Positions 1-8,442 of a stretch of 64,000 nt of DNA are shown piece by piece. Source of the DNA: Roseibium hamelinense. Lineage in GTDB: Bacteria > Pseudomonadota > Alphaproteobacteria > Rhizobiales > Stappiaceae. Where the stretch lies: positions 434,001 to 498,000 of the forward strand of contig NZ_VLLF01000001.1 of assembly GCF_007830545.1 (NCBI RefSeq), read 5' to 3'. The notes below the pieces were generated by a model, which saw nothing but the letters and a program-made list of their open reading frames with translations, was not told the origin of the DNA and did not search any database. Each line of letters opens with the position of its first letter. The first letter of the stretch is position 1. A program made the translations under genes and the position numbers.

Positions 1-1065
1 TGCCGGCGACAGGTCACTCAAGGAGGTCCCGGTCAATGTTATGGTCTGATTGTTTCCGGGTATGGAGAAGACAACGCTCCCGTTCACTTCGGTGACCGAG
101 ATTTCACCCGCCCTGAACCAGTCGACAAATATCGTGTCAGACGCGGCGTCGAAACCGTCTATGACCGTGTTTGCACCCCAGTTCCAGGTTATGGGCACAT
201 CCGCTGTTGTCTTGGTGACGTTTGCGGTTCCGTTTCCGTTCATGTCATTCCCAGGACCGGTGTTCGGGTCGGTGTCGGGCCCTGTGTCTGGCCCTGTGTC
301 TGGCCCTGTGTCTGGGCCCGTATCAGGCCCGGTGTCGGGCGTTCCAAGGCCTTCATCGCCGGTCAGCCGGCTTTCATAATAGGTGATCAGTTCTTCGACG
401 GATGGAGATTCGAACCCACCAAATTGCTGCACATATTTCAAAATAGACGTGCCGTTTTCGTCCGTGCTGACCGCCCCGCTTTTTAACAGATCTGCGGTGC
501 CCCAAGCGCCGCGCAGATGCGCCGCCGCAAGGATGCCCGTCATGGTCAAGGTCACCGACACCTGCTGGCCGTTTTCGGTATAGGTTGCTGTCTGGCCGAT
601 AAAGTCGGACAGGCTCTGGCCATTCGCCCCAAGCTGTTCTTCAAGCACTTTCAGATTGAACCCAAAGGCTTCGCGAATTGCGACATCCTGCGCCGCCTTG
701 GTCTTGAATTCGCTGAGCGAATTGATGCCGTTCTTGCCGGTCCAGGTCCCGTCCCACGTGTTGGTGGCCGCGCCATTGCCGTAGAAAACGTCATCGTCAT
801 AGTACCCCATGTCGATGAGAAGGGCTTCGCCAAACTGAAAGCCGACAAAACCAAGTGAGTTGGTCGAACGGTAGGCCATGGTTTCCCATTCGCCATCGCT
901 CAGCTGCGACCAGCTTGAATATTGCGGATAAAAGGTCTCCACCGGACCGCCCGCCCATTGATCCAGCTGCCAATCAGCGATGATCCCGTCATCATAGCGA
1001 GCCCGGTCCCAACCGGTCTCAAACGCCAATAGCGATGACAGAAAGTCGTCGAAAGTTCCGCTCAT
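1..1065 (-). CDS. Modular lysozyme-like protein with PDTG-repeat linker (3' end outside window)
   Basis: An open frame of 355 codons starts at an ATG at 1065, preceded by CACGGAG, and runs off the left edge without a stop. Residues 1 to about 235 contain a segment GFVGFQFGEALLIDMGYY and a following TGKNGI stretch, like a lysozyme/transglycosylase-type fold seen in large calcium-binding exoproteins of marine alphaproteobacteria; this is recalled similarity, not a search. Six GPDT units form a flexible linker. A following domain (INFDAASDT-like, seen as VIDGFDAASDTIFVDWF) resembles small carbohydrate-binding or adhesion modules. There is no N-terminal signal peptide, so export, perhaps by a type I route with a C-terminal signal beyond the window, is inference. 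Function is not known. Confidence 0.7.
   Translation of the reverse strand, partial: MSGTFDDFLSSLLAFETGWDRARYDDGIIADWQLDQWAGGPVETFYPQYSSWSQLSDGEWETMAYRSTNSLGFVGFQFGEALLIDMGYYDDDVFYGNGAATNTWDGTWTGKNGINSLSEFKTKAAQDVAIREAFGFNLKVLEEQLGANGQSLSDFIGQTATYTENGQQVSVTLTMTGILAAAHLRGAWGTADLLKSGAVSTDENGTSILKYVQQFGGFESPSVEELITYYESRLTGDEGLGTPDTGPDTGPDTGPDTGPDTGPDTDPNTGPGNDMNGNGTANVTKTTADVPITWNWGANTVIDGFDAASDTIFVDWFRAGEISVTEVNGSVVFSIPGNNQTITLTGTSLSDLSPA
269..340. repeat. 12-bp tandem repeat encoding GPDT units
   Basis: Six contiguous 12-bp units, each a variant of CCTGTGTCTGGC on the plus strand, encode Gly-Pro-Asp-Thr repeats on the minus strand. The three central units are nearly identical and the outer ones diverge at synonymous positions, so copy number may vary between strains. 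Confidence 0.9.
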
Positions 1066-1149
1066 TTAAAAGCTCCGTGAGAATTACCCCGTCCCCACGA
1101 AAGACGTTTCCAGAAAAAATAGGTGCGAACATTACCAAAAGATTACAGT

Positions 1150-1183
1150 TTCAAGGCTACGCAAGCCTTAATCGTGCCTTGAA
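1150..1183. promoter_or_regulatory. Nested inverted repeat upstream of the lysozyme-like gene
   Basis: TTCAAGGC at 1150-1157 and GCCTTGAA at 1176-1183 are 8-bp perfect inverted arms. The left arm also pairs with AGCCTT at 1164-1169. The element sits about 85-118 bp upstream of the minus-strand ATG at 1065, in an AT-rich gap (1066-1314) with no gene. It may be an operator or a hairpin; nothing identifies a binding protein. Confidence 0.35.
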
Positions 1184-1314
1184 AAAATCATAATCTGATA
1201 ATTTGAGTATTTATAAAATTTGTAGAAAAAATATACTTAAATAAACAAAATATAATTTGAATTAACATTCTGTAATGGTGGTTTTTGCTTCTTCTGTGCT
1301 GCGGTGGCGGCGCG

Positions 1315-2493
1315 CTAGTTCTGGGCGCCAACCGGTTCTGGATGCGGTTCTTCGGAGTCTGGCGCCAGGTCTTGATCCGCGTCCTCGGTGGGCTGTGTGG
1401 TGAAACCCTTGAGGCCGGCGAACTCGCGCGCGTCGCGTTGGATTTCGACCGGGCTCATCGAGTAGCTGGTACACAGTTCGGCCAGCGAGCGCAGGGCGTG
1501 CATGTGAATGCGCTCATAGCCGTGGCTGGCATCCACACCGAATGTAATCAAGGCCGTGCGAACATCTGCACCGGCTTCAATCGCCGAGGCAGCGTCCGAG
1601 CGGTAGTACCGGAAGACGTCCTTCTGGTGCTTTATGTCGTTGTCCTTGCACAGCTGCACCATTTTGCGGGTCAGGTGATAGTCAAACGGTCCGGTCTGGT
1701 CGGCCATGGCGATGGTCACGCCAAATTCCTCGGAGTTTTGGCCGGGAGCCGATGTTCCGTTGTCGATGGCCACCAGAGACGCAATCTCAGGCGTTAGGAT
1801 GGAGGTCGCGCCATGCCCGGTTTCTTCAGCAATTGTGAACAGCCAAAACGTATCGACCGTGGGCTTTTTGCCTGATTCGACCATCGCTTTGAGCGCTGCC
1901 AGCATGACGGCAACACCAGCCTTGTTGTCCAGATGGCGGGAAACGATAAAGCCGTTTTCCAAAAACTCCGTGGCCGGATCGATTGCCACCATGTCCCCGA
2001 TATCGATGCCAAGCCGGTGAATGTCCTCGACAGACTTCGAATAGGCATCAACGCGCAGCTCCACATATTCCCAGCCGACCGGCAGCTCGTCGATGCCGTC
2101 ATTGTAGGTGTGGCCCGAGGCCTTGTTCGGCAGGATTGTGCCGCTGTAGGCGCCGCTTTCGGAGAACACCGTCGTGCGGGCCCCTTCAGCGAAACGCGCG
2201 GACCAGTGACCGATCGGGACGAGTTCCAAACGTCCATTGTCTTTCAGCGACTTGACCTGAGCGCCAAGCGTGTCGAGGTGTGAGACGAATGCACGGGCCG
2301 GCTTGTGCTTTTTGCCAGCGAGCTTCGCGCGGATCGCACCGCGGCGGGTCACCTCGTAAAAGACACCGAGCTTGTCCAATTCCTTGGAGACATGCCGCGC
2401 AATTTCATCGGTATAACCGGTCGGACTCGGGATCGCGAGCAGTTGCTCGAGAACCTTGCTTAGATAGGGAATATCAATGGTCATGAGGCTCAT
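1315..2493 (-). CDS. M42 family peptidase of the NAGGN osmoprotectant locus
   Basis: The 392-residue protein looks like a co-catalytic metallopeptidase of family M42. Candidate metal and catalytic residues are in place: H72/D74 in SHLDTLG, D189 in HLDNKAG, E223/E224 in EETGHG, D244 in IDNGT and a C-terminal histidine in SHGYERIH. Its start overlaps the stop of the upstream synthetase gene by ATGA, so the two are probably translationally coupled. The family is known as a regular companion of NAGGN synthesis genes. Its substrate is unproven; processing or turnover of NAGGN or a related dipeptide is inference. Confidence 0.88.
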   Translation of the reverse strand: MSLMTIDIPYLSKVLEQLLAIPSPTGYTDEIARHVSKELDKLGVFYEVTRRGAIRAKLAGKKHKPARAFVSHLDTLGAQVKSLKDNGRLELVPIGHWSARFAEGARTTVFSESGAYSGTILPNKASGHTYNDGIDELPVGWEYVELRVDAYSKSVEDIHRLGIDIGDMVAIDPATEFLENGFIVSRHLDNKAGVAVMLAALKAMVESGKKPTVDTFWLFTIAEETGHGATSILTPEIASLVAIDNGTSAPGQNSEEFGVTIAMADQTGPFDYHLTRKMVQLCKDNDIKHQKDVFRYYRSDAASAIEAGADVRTALITFGVDASHGYERIHMHALRSLAELCTSYSMSPVEIQRDAREFAGLKGFTTQPTEDADQDLAPDSEEPHPEPVGAQN

Positions 2494-4268
2494 GAGTATT
2501 CTCGGTTCATGGTGTCGCGGACAGACTGGGGCAGGGACAGCGGGAACAAGAAGTCCACGAAACGTTCTGCGGTCGGTTGTGGCTCGTGATTGGCAAGACC
2601 TGGGCGCTCATTGGCCTCAATGAAGGCATAATCTGGTTCGCGGGGGTCTTTGACCATCAAATCTATGCCTGTCACGGGTATTCCAATGGCTTTGGCTGCC
2701 CGGATGGCAGCTTCTATCAAGGTGTGATGCGTCTCGCCGGTGACGTCATGAATGGTGCCACCTGTGTGAAGGTTGGCAGTGCGTCGAACGGCGAGCGGTT
2801 TTCCGTCCTCGAGTATGGCATCAAGCCCATATCCCGCCTCATTCAGACACCGATGCGCCTCCGCATCAATAAGGATTTTTGATTCGCCGCCCGTTGCTGA
2901 CGACCGGCGCCGGGACTGAGTTTCGATCAGTTCTTTAATGGTGCTGCGGCCGTTGCCCATAATCTCGGCTGGCCTGCGCACCGCTGCTGCAACAACCTTG
3001 TAGTCGATGACGACCAGCCGGAGATCCTGGCCTGTCACGCATTGCTCGATCAAAACTTCATTTGAGTAGTTCCTAGCGACCTCTATCGCATTTTCGATTT
3101 CCGCGACCGTCTTCAGTCCGATAGCGATTCCCTTGCCTTGTTCGCCGCGGGCTGGTTTGACAACGACCGAACCGTGTTGTTCCAGGAATGCAACCAGATC
3201 TCCCTGATCCGCCGTTATCTGGTCCGGAACGGAAATGCCTGCCGCGCTGACGATCCGCTGGGTCGTTGCCTTGTCATCACAAATCGACATCGCAACAGCC
3301 GAGGTGAATTCACTCAAGGATTCCCGGCAACGTACTGACCTGCCGCCATAGGAGAGGCGGAAAAAGCCACCCTCGGCGTCTATGATCTCGGCCTGGATGC
3401 CACGCCGGCGTGCTTCGTTGACGATGATTGTCGCATATGGGTTCAAGGTCTCTTCGACGGCCGGACCCGCGAACAGGGATTCGTTGATCATGTTTTTGCG
3501 TTTGACCGTGAAAAACGGTACCCGCTCGAAGCCGATTTTCTCGTAAAGGGCGATCGCCTGGGTGTTGTCGTGCATGACGGACAGATCCATGTGCGGATTG
3601 CCTCTTGCCTTGAACACTTCCGACAGACGGCGCACGAGCGCTTCGCCAATGCCCGGGAACCGTGCTTGCGCCGAAACGGAGAGGCACCAAAGGGAAGATC
3701 CCATATCCGCACCATTTGTCGCCCGTTCATGATCGATGCCCATCGCTGTGCCAACGATCGTACCTGTCTCGTCCTCCTCGGCCACTAGAACCGTGATCAT
3801 GCGCGGATCCAGTTCCGACCAGAAGAACTCCAGCGGAATTGGCACCATGCCGCGGCTTGCGTAAAGCGCGTTGATCGCCTCGGCGTCGCTGCGCGATGAC
3901 AGGCGCCTGATTGTGAACCCCTTCCGCCGGTTGCGGGCAGGCCGGTAGGTGGCCAGGTTCAAACGGTAGGTGTGCGAGGGGTCGAGAAACAGTTCCTGCG
4001 GCGCCATGCCGACCACAACATGCGGATCGCGTACATAGATGGCGATATCGCGCCTGTCCGGCTGTTCTTCGCGGAGAACTTCGACAAGACTGTCCGTCGC
4101 GGCAAACGTGTTGCCGAAGATCAGCCGGCCCCAGCCGCAATTGACGATCTGATTGCGCTGGTTCTCGCTTTCCTCGCCCCGGTACTCCGGCTTCATGCCA
4201 TGCTCGCGCATGCGCTTGAGCCGGTGGCCCACCGCTTTTTGGCGTTTGGGCGCCTGATTGTCAGACAT
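2490..4268 (-). CDS. ngg: N-acetylglutaminylglutamine synthetase
   Basis: The protein has 592 residues and two catalytic parts. An N-terminal GNAT acetyltransferase domain lies at about residues 110-260, with the ending VMHDNTQAIALYEKIGF typical of the fold. A C-terminal ATP-grasp ligase lies at about 300-585, with VVKPARGEQGKGI and FIEANERPG as nucleotide- and metal-binding segments. In characterised systems (Sinorhizobium, Pseudomonas) this enzyme acetylates glutamine and joins a second glutamine to give N-acetylglutaminylglutamine, which the neighbouring amidotransferase converts to the amide used against osmotic stress. It lies between that amidotransferase gene (3-bp gap) and the M42 peptidase gene (4-bp overlap). 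Confidence 0.93.
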   Translation of the reverse strand: MSDNQAPKRQKAVGHRLKRMREHGMKPEYRGEESENQRNQIVNCGWGRLIFGNTFAATDSLVEVLREEQPDRRDIAIYVRDPHVVVGMAPQELFLDPSHTYRLNLATYRPARNRRKGFTIRRLSSRSDAEAINALYASRGMVPIPLEFFWSELDPRMITVLVAEEDETGTIVGTAMGIDHERATNGADMGSSLWCLSVSAQARFPGIGEALVRRLSEVFKARGNPHMDLSVMHDNTQAIALYEKIGFERVPFFTVKRKNMINESLFAGPAVEETLNPYATIIVNEARRRGIQAEIIDAEGGFFRLSYGGRSVRCRESLSEFTSAVAMSICDDKATTQRIVSAAGISVPDQITADQGDLVAFLEQHGSVVVKPARGEQGKGIAIGLKTVAEIENAIEVARNYSNEVLIEQCVTGQDLRLVVIDYKVVAAAVRRPAEIMGNGRSTIKELIETQSRRRSSATGGESKILIDAEAHRCLNEAGYGLDAILEDGKPLAVRRTANLHTGGTIHDVTGETHHTLIEAAIRAAKAIGIPVTGIDLMVKDPREPDYAFIEANERPGLANHEPQPTAERFVDFLFPLSLPQSVRDTMNREYS

Positions 4269-4271
4269 GGA

Positions 4272-6047
4272 TCAGACCTCCTGAGCCTGAAGCCACATTT
4301 CCAGGAGCGCCACCTGCCATAGTTCCGATCCCCGCAGTTTGGTGATGTACTTGGTCGGGTCCGCAAACAGCTTTTCAAGATAAGAGGTGTTGAACAACCC
4401 CCTTGAGCGGGCTTTTTCGTTGGTCAGTGTATCTCTGACCAGATCGAGATAGTCGCCTTGAATGTATTTCAGGGCGGGCACGGGGAAATACCCTTTCGGC
4501 CGGTCGATCACGGCGCTTGGGACAACAAGACGCGCTGCTTCTTTCAAGACGCCCTTGCCATCATGGGCGAGCTTATGTTCCGCCGGAATGCGGCCCGCCA
4601 GCTCAACCAGCTCATGATCGAGAAACGGCACGCGCGCTTCCAGGCCCCAAGCCATGGAGTGGTTGTCCACGCGCTTGACCGGGTCGTCGACCAGCATGAC
4701 ATTGGTGTCCAGCCGCAGGGCTTTGTCGACCGGGTCTTCCGCGCCAAGTTGCTTGAAGTGCTCTTCAACGAACGCGAGGCTTTCGTCCCGTGCGCACCGG
4801 TGTTCGGGCGCGATGGCCTCGGTCATCTGTTCTTCGGTACGGTCGAAAAAGGCATTGGCGTAGTCTGCAGCCGGGGCATTTGAACCGGTCAGTTTCGGAT
4901 ACCAATGATAGCCTGCGAAAACCTCATCGGCACCCTGGCCGGACTGGACGACCTTGATGTGTTTGGAGACTTCGCGGGAAAGTAGATAAAAGCCGATATT
5001 GTCGTAAGACACCATCGGCTCCGACATGGCCCCGATTGCGCCGGGCAGGTTCGACTGCAGTTCGGAAGAGGGGATGAAGATCTTGTTGTGATTGGTGCTG
5101 TAATGGTCGGCGATCAGATCCGAATACTGAAATTCATCGCCTTTTTCCCCGTTTGCCTCTTCAAAGCCGATCGAGAACGTTGCCAGGCCCTTTTGGCCTT
5201 CCTCGGCCAGCAGACCGACAATCAGACTGGAATCCACACCGCCCGACAATAGAACACCGACCGGGACGTCTGCGACCATACGTCGGCGGACAGCGGTGCG
5301 CAGGCCGTCGAGCACCATATCGCGCCACTCGTCGGCAGACCGGTTGATATCGTCTGACGATTTTTCAAACGACGGCGCCCAGTACGTGAAGTCTGAAGAT
5401 GTTCCATCCGCCTCGAAGCTGCGGACCGTTGCTGCCGGCATCTTGCGCACGCCGTTGAGGATTGTCCGCGGCGCGGGCACGACCGCGTGCCAGCTCATGT
5501 AGTGATTGAGCGCAACCTTGTCGATCGACGTGTCGATGTGACCGCCGGCCAGCAGTGCAGGCAGGGACGAGGCAAACGCCAAACGCTTGTTGGTTTCGCT
5601 AAAATAGAGCGGCTTGATGCCAAACCGGTCGCGCGCCAGGTGCAAACGCCCGCTGTCATGTTCGTGTATCGCGACAGCGAACATGCCATGGAACCGGGAA
5701 AAGCAGTCTTTGCCCCATTCCGCCCACGCTTTCAGAATCACTTCCGTGTCACTGGTGGAGAAGAAGGAATAGCCCTTTTCTATGAGCTCTTTCCGCAGAT
5801 CCTGATAATTGTAGATGCAGCCATTAAAGACGAGCGACAGACCAAGCTGCGGGTCCTGCATCGGCTGCGCGCCTTGGTCGCTGAGGTCAATGATTTTCAA
5901 CCGGCGGTGACCGAAAGCAACCCGCCCGCGCATGGTAACGCCCATTGCGTCCGGGCCGCGTGCCGCCATGGCTTGTGCCATGCGGTCAACCCGTGCCGTG
6001 TCTGCCTGTTCGGTTCCGAAAACGACTTCGCCGCAAATGCCGCACAT
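4272..6047 (-). CDS. asnO: N-acetylglutaminylglutamine amidotransferase (AsnB/AsnO-like, class II)
   Basis: The start is set at 6047 rather than further upstream because class II glutamine amidotransferases need a cysteine right after the initiator Met, and MCGICGE begins there. The 591-residue protein has an N-terminal glutaminase domain (C2, then RGPD and FNGCIYNY) and a C-terminal asparagine-synthetase-like domain with the PP-loop SGGVDSS at 268-274. It is expected to amidate the C-terminus of N-acetylglutaminylglutamine. It is the first gene of the NAGGN operon, with a predicted promoter at 6086-6114 that overlaps a MarR-type inverted repeat. Confidence 0.93.
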   Translation of the reverse strand: MCGICGEVVFGTEQADTARVDRMAQAMAARGPDAMGVTMRGRVAFGHRRLKIIDLSDQGAQPMQDPQLGLSLVFNGCIYNYQDLRKELIEKGYSFFSTSDTEVILKAWAEWGKDCFSRFHGMFAVAIHEHDSGRLHLARDRFGIKPLYFSETNKRLAFASSLPALLAGGHIDTSIDKVALNHYMSWHAVVPAPRTILNGVRKMPAATVRSFEADGTSSDFTYWAPSFEKSSDDINRSADEWRDMVLDGLRTAVRRRMVADVPVGVLLSGGVDSSLIVGLLAEEGQKGLATFSIGFEEANGEKGDEFQYSDLIADHYSTNHNKIFIPSSELQSNLPGAIGAMSEPMVSYDNIGFYLLSREVSKHIKVVQSGQGADEVFAGYHWYPKLTGSNAPAADYANAFFDRTEEQMTEAIAPEHRCARDESLAFVEEHFKQLGAEDPVDKALRLDTNVMLVDDPVKRVDNHSMAWGLEARVPFLDHELVELAGRIPAEHKLAHDGKGVLKEAARLVVPSAVIDRPKGYFPVPALKYIQGDYLDLVRDTLTNEKARSRGLFNTSYLEKLFADPTKYITKLRGSELWQVALLEMWLQAQEV

Positions 6048-6075
6048 AGATGAAAATTTCCTCGTTCCAAAATGA

Positions 6076-6104
6076 TTGCGCCCACTATATAGACCTCTTA
6101 TCAT
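6076..6104 (+). promoter_or_regulatory. Predicted promoter of the marR-type gene
   Basis: TTGCGC (6076-6081) and TATCAT (6099-6104) are separated by 17 bp on the plus strand. The -10 box overlaps the inverted repeat 6100-6119. Transcription from here would start near 6111, which leaves no leader for an ATG at 6115 and favours the start at 6133. Confidence 0.4.
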
Positions 6105-6114
6105 TAGAGTTCAA
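6086..6114 (-). promoter_or_regulatory. Predicted promoter of the NAGGN operon
   Basis: On the minus strand, TTGAAC (6114-6109) and TATATA (6091-6086) are separated by 17 bp and resemble a sigma-70 promoter. Transcription would begin about 30 bases before the asnO ATG at 6047. The -35 box lies inside the inverted repeat 6100-6119. Confidence 0.5.
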
Positions 6115-6119
6115 ATGAT
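6100..6119. promoter_or_regulatory. Inverted repeat, candidate MarR operator
   Basis: ATCATT (6100-6105) and AATGAT (6114-6119) flank an 8-bp spacer. The repeat covers the -35 box of the minus-strand NAGGN promoter and the -10 box of the plus-strand regulator promoter. This is what an autoregulating MarR protein that also controls asnO would need. The assignment is inference from position. Confidence 0.5.
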
Positions 6120-6132
6120 CAGAGCTGAAATA

Positions 6133-6609
6133 ATGGACAGTCACGATGCAGCCCGCATTTTTAAGGCGATCCGCCGTATTGTCAGGGCTATCGACTTGCG
6201 TTCGCGAGAGGTTTCGCGCGCGACCGGATTGACGATCCCGCAAGTTGTGGTGCTGCAAGGCATCGCTGATTTGGGGGAAGTCACGACAAAAGCACTCTCC
6301 GACCACGCGGACCTCAGTTCCGCAACGGTGGTTACGATCCTCGACAAGCTGGAGGACAAACGCTTGATTGAGCGATATCGTTCCAAAGAGGATCGCCGGG
6401 TTGTGCATGCAAGACTCACCGGCGAGGGGGAATCAGCAGTCCAGGCACTGCCGTGGTTGCTGCATGAAGAATTCCAAAAGAAATTCGCCGCGCGCGACCC
6501 GGAAACACAAGCCATGCTGATCGCCGCTATCGCTGAAATTGCCGATATGATGGATGCGCGCAACCTAGACGCGGCCCCAATTCTGACGACGGATGATGTG
6601 CCGCAATAA
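6133..6609 (+). CDS. MarR family transcriptional regulator
   Basis: The 158-residue protein has a winged helix-turn-helix with the characteristic LSDHADLSSATVVTILDKLE recognition segment and the wing RSKEDRRVVHARLTGEG. Start 6133 (MDSHDAARIF) is chosen over 6115 because the latter ATG lies within the putative operator and promoter. The gene is divergent from asnO with 85 bp between starts, so it is the likely regulator of the NAGGN operon and of itself. Its ligand is unknown; an osmolarity-related signal would be a guess. Confidence 0.85.
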   Translation: MDSHDAARIFKAIRRIVRAIDLRSREVSRATGLTIPQVVVLQGIADLGEVTTKALSDHADLSSATVVTILDKLEDKRLIERYRSKEDRRVVHARLTGEGESAVQALPWLLHEEFQKKFAARDPETQAMLIAAIAEIADMMDARNLDAAPILTTDDVPQ

Positions 6610-6836
6610 GCCTCTTGAACGCGGCACCGGCTTGAATTGGCTTCACCGAGTGTGGTTTGCATCGACCGTCCGGTCACGCGCAGGGCAACAGCTTGTGAGA
6701 AGCTGTGACGCACTTGCCATCCGGTGAGTATGTTTTGTGCGCTGATGTTACCTATATTGTCGGCGACGGGGTTCGAAGCGAACCGGTCATCTGACCTGGG
6801 ACTGGCTCGCCGGACCGAAACATTGGAGGGCTTAGT

Positions 6837-7355
6837 ATGACACACAACCAGCAACGCGCCGTTTTGGCCGGCGGATGCTTTTGGGGCATGCAGGATTTGA
6901 TCCGCAAGCTGCCGGGCGTGATCAGCACACGCGTCGGGTATACTGGTGGAGACATCGCAAACGCCACATACCGAAACCATGGCACCCATGCCGAGGGCAT
7001 CGAAATCATTTTCGATCCCGAAAAGACCAGCTATCGCGACCTTCTGGAGTTCTTTTTCCAAATCCACGACCCCACCACCTTGAACCGGCAGGGCAACGAT
7101 GTCGGCCTGTCTTACCGTTCCGAGATCTTCTATGTCGATGAGACGCAGAAACAGATAGCGCTCGATACGATTGCGGATGTGGAAGCGTCGGGTATCTGGC
7201 CCGGCAAAGTCGTCACCAAAGTATCTCCGGTTGGTGATTTTTGGGAAGCCGAGCCCGAACATCAGGACTATCTGGAACGATACCCTAATGGCTACACTTG
7301 CCACTTCCCACGGCCGAACTGGAAGCTTCCGCGCCGGGACGGCCAGGCGGCGTAA
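6837..7355 (+). CDS. msrA: Peptide-methionine (S)-S-oxide reductase MsrA
   Basis: The 172-residue protein carries the MsrA signature GGCFWG with catalytic Cys14, followed by [12 protein letters not shown] and the HAEGIEI segment that binds the substrate methyl group. MsrA reduces methionine-S-sulfoxide in oxidised proteins and free Met, using thioredoxin. A good ribosome-binding site, GGAGGG at 6825-6830, precedes the ATG. The resolving cysteine is probably the C-terminal one in YTCHFP. The 227 bp between marR and this gene hold no convincing gene. Confidence 0.95.
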   Translation: MTHNQQRAVLAGGCFWGMQDLIRKLPGVISTRVGYTGGDIANATYRNHGTHAEGIEIIFDPEKTSYRDLLEFFFQIHDPTTLNRQGNDVGLSYRSEIFYVDETQKQIALDTIADVEASGIWPGKVVTKVSPVGDFWEAEPEHQDYLERYPNGYTCHFPRPNWKLPRRDGQAA

Positions 7356-7407
7356 CTCGGCCACCGCCCGCAGCTTTAATCTGCTGCGGGCATTGAAGGG
7401 CAGTGTC

Positions 7408-7896
7408 ATGACAGTTCGAATTGGTTTTGGCGGTGGCTGCCACTGGTGTACCGAGGCAGTGTTCCAGCAGCTGCGAGGGGTTCTGTCGGTCGAGCAAGGC
7501 TTTATCGCAAGCGCTCCTCCGGCGGATATACATTCCGAAGCCGTGATCGTCAGCTTCGATCCGCATGTGATTTCAGTAGAGGTTCTTGCGGAAGTTCACC
7601 TGCGCACGCACGCAAGCACGGCTGCCCACAGCATGCGTGGGAAATACCGCAGTGCGATCTATGCCTTTGACGAAGGGCAACAAGAAGAAACATCGGCTCT
7701 CGTTGCGAAGCTGCAACCAGACTTCGAAGGGGCTCTGATCACTCAAGTGCTGCCGTTCGTTTCGTTCAAGGCGTCCGACGAGCGGTTTCAAAACTACTAT
7801 GCTCAAGGCCCTGACCGGCCGTTTTGCACCCGTTACATCGATCCGAAACTTGATCTCCTGCGCATCCAATTCAAACGGCACCTGGCTGTCGGCTGA
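7408..7896 (+). CDS. Second, divergent MsrA-family protein
   Basis: This 162-residue protein starts at the ATG at 7408; the frame is open further upstream but would overlap msrA. It keeps the MsrA fold signature but with GGCHWC (Cys11 and Cys14) in place of GCFWG, so Phe is replaced by His and a second Cys is added. The usual HAEGIEI segment is reduced to HSEAVIVSFD. It follows msrA by 52 bp and is probably co-transcribed. Its stop codon abuts the stop of the convergent DUF3124-like gene. It may be a sulfoxide reductase with altered substrate preference or a redox sensor; the family is clear, the specificity is not. Confidence 0.8.
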   Translation: MTVRIGFGGGCHWCTEAVFQQLRGVLSVEQGFIASAPPADIHSEAVIVSFDPHVISVEVLAEVHLRTHASTAAHSMRGKYRSAIYAFDEGQQEETSALVAKLQPDFEGALITQVLPFVSFKASDERFQNYYAQGPDRPFCTRYIDPKLDLLRIQFKRHLAVG

Positions 7897-8442
7897 TCAA
7901 TTCCCGGCTGGCGCTTCATCCACTATGTCAGCCTTTATGATTTGACCACGAGACGCAAAGCTGAACGCCTGTGTTCCCGACCCGCCCATCATCACCGCTT
8001 CGGCAAGGGGTGGAATCGTGGGAGATTCAGCTTGCCAGGTGAGCACAAAATTTGCGCCGATGCCGCCGGTTTGGTCGTTGACTGGCACAAGGTAGGATTG
8101 GGATGCAAACGGCTGCAGCGTGACCGGAGCATCGACAAACGCTTTCAGTTTCTTTCCGGTGTGATCGTAGTAGTCGACAGAGGTCAAAGTTACGGAAACG
8201 GCGTCGTCAACATTGTGAAACACCAGCGTTGCCGCCGTCAAAACCCGCTCCTGACTGCGAAGATTGACCTGCGAATATGCAGGCACATAAACCGTTGCGG
8301 CGGTCATGCGCGTCAGGCAGTTTCCGGTTTGCTCGCAGGCTGTTGCTGAGCCGCCGCCCGGAAGAAATGCCGTTAGGGGCACCAACAAAGCCGCAACATG
8401 AAGGTAACGGAAGGTTCGTGGTCCTGGCCGGCATTTTGCCAT
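7897..8442 (-). CDS. Exported DUF3124-like protein at the end of the GAK cassette
   Basis: The 181-residue protein starts at 8442, overlapping the amphi-Trp gene stop by ATGA. It has a basic start and a hydrophobic segment (YLHVAALLVPLTAFLPG), followed by a mature part beginning near ACEQTGNCLT, so it is probably exported or membrane anchored. The rest is beta-rich and contains VYVPAYSQVNL, TLVFHNVD and a Ser/Gly-rich C-terminus, which I recall as DUF3124-like. It is the last gene of an operon otherwise made of cytoplasmic enzymes, which may place an output at the cell envelope. Function is unknown. Confidence 0.7.
   Translation of the reverse strand: MAKCRPGPRTFRYLHVAALLVPLTAFLPGGGSATACEQTGNCLTRMTAATVYVPAYSQVNLRSQERVLTAATLVFHNVDDAVSVTLTSVDYYDHTGKKLKAFVDAPVTLQPFASQSYLVPVNDQTGGIGANFVLTWQAESPTIPPLAEAVMMGGSGTQAFSFASRGQIIKADIVDEAPAGN

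Noticed and set aside
269..340. CRISPR-like short repeats
   Set aside because: The 12-bp units are contiguous, in frame and encode GPDT repeats; there are no spacers.
6141..7409. A 422-codon minus-strand open frame opposite marR and msrA
   Set aside because: It lies antisense to two well-supported genes, has no recognisable domain, and reads as the complement of their codon pattern.
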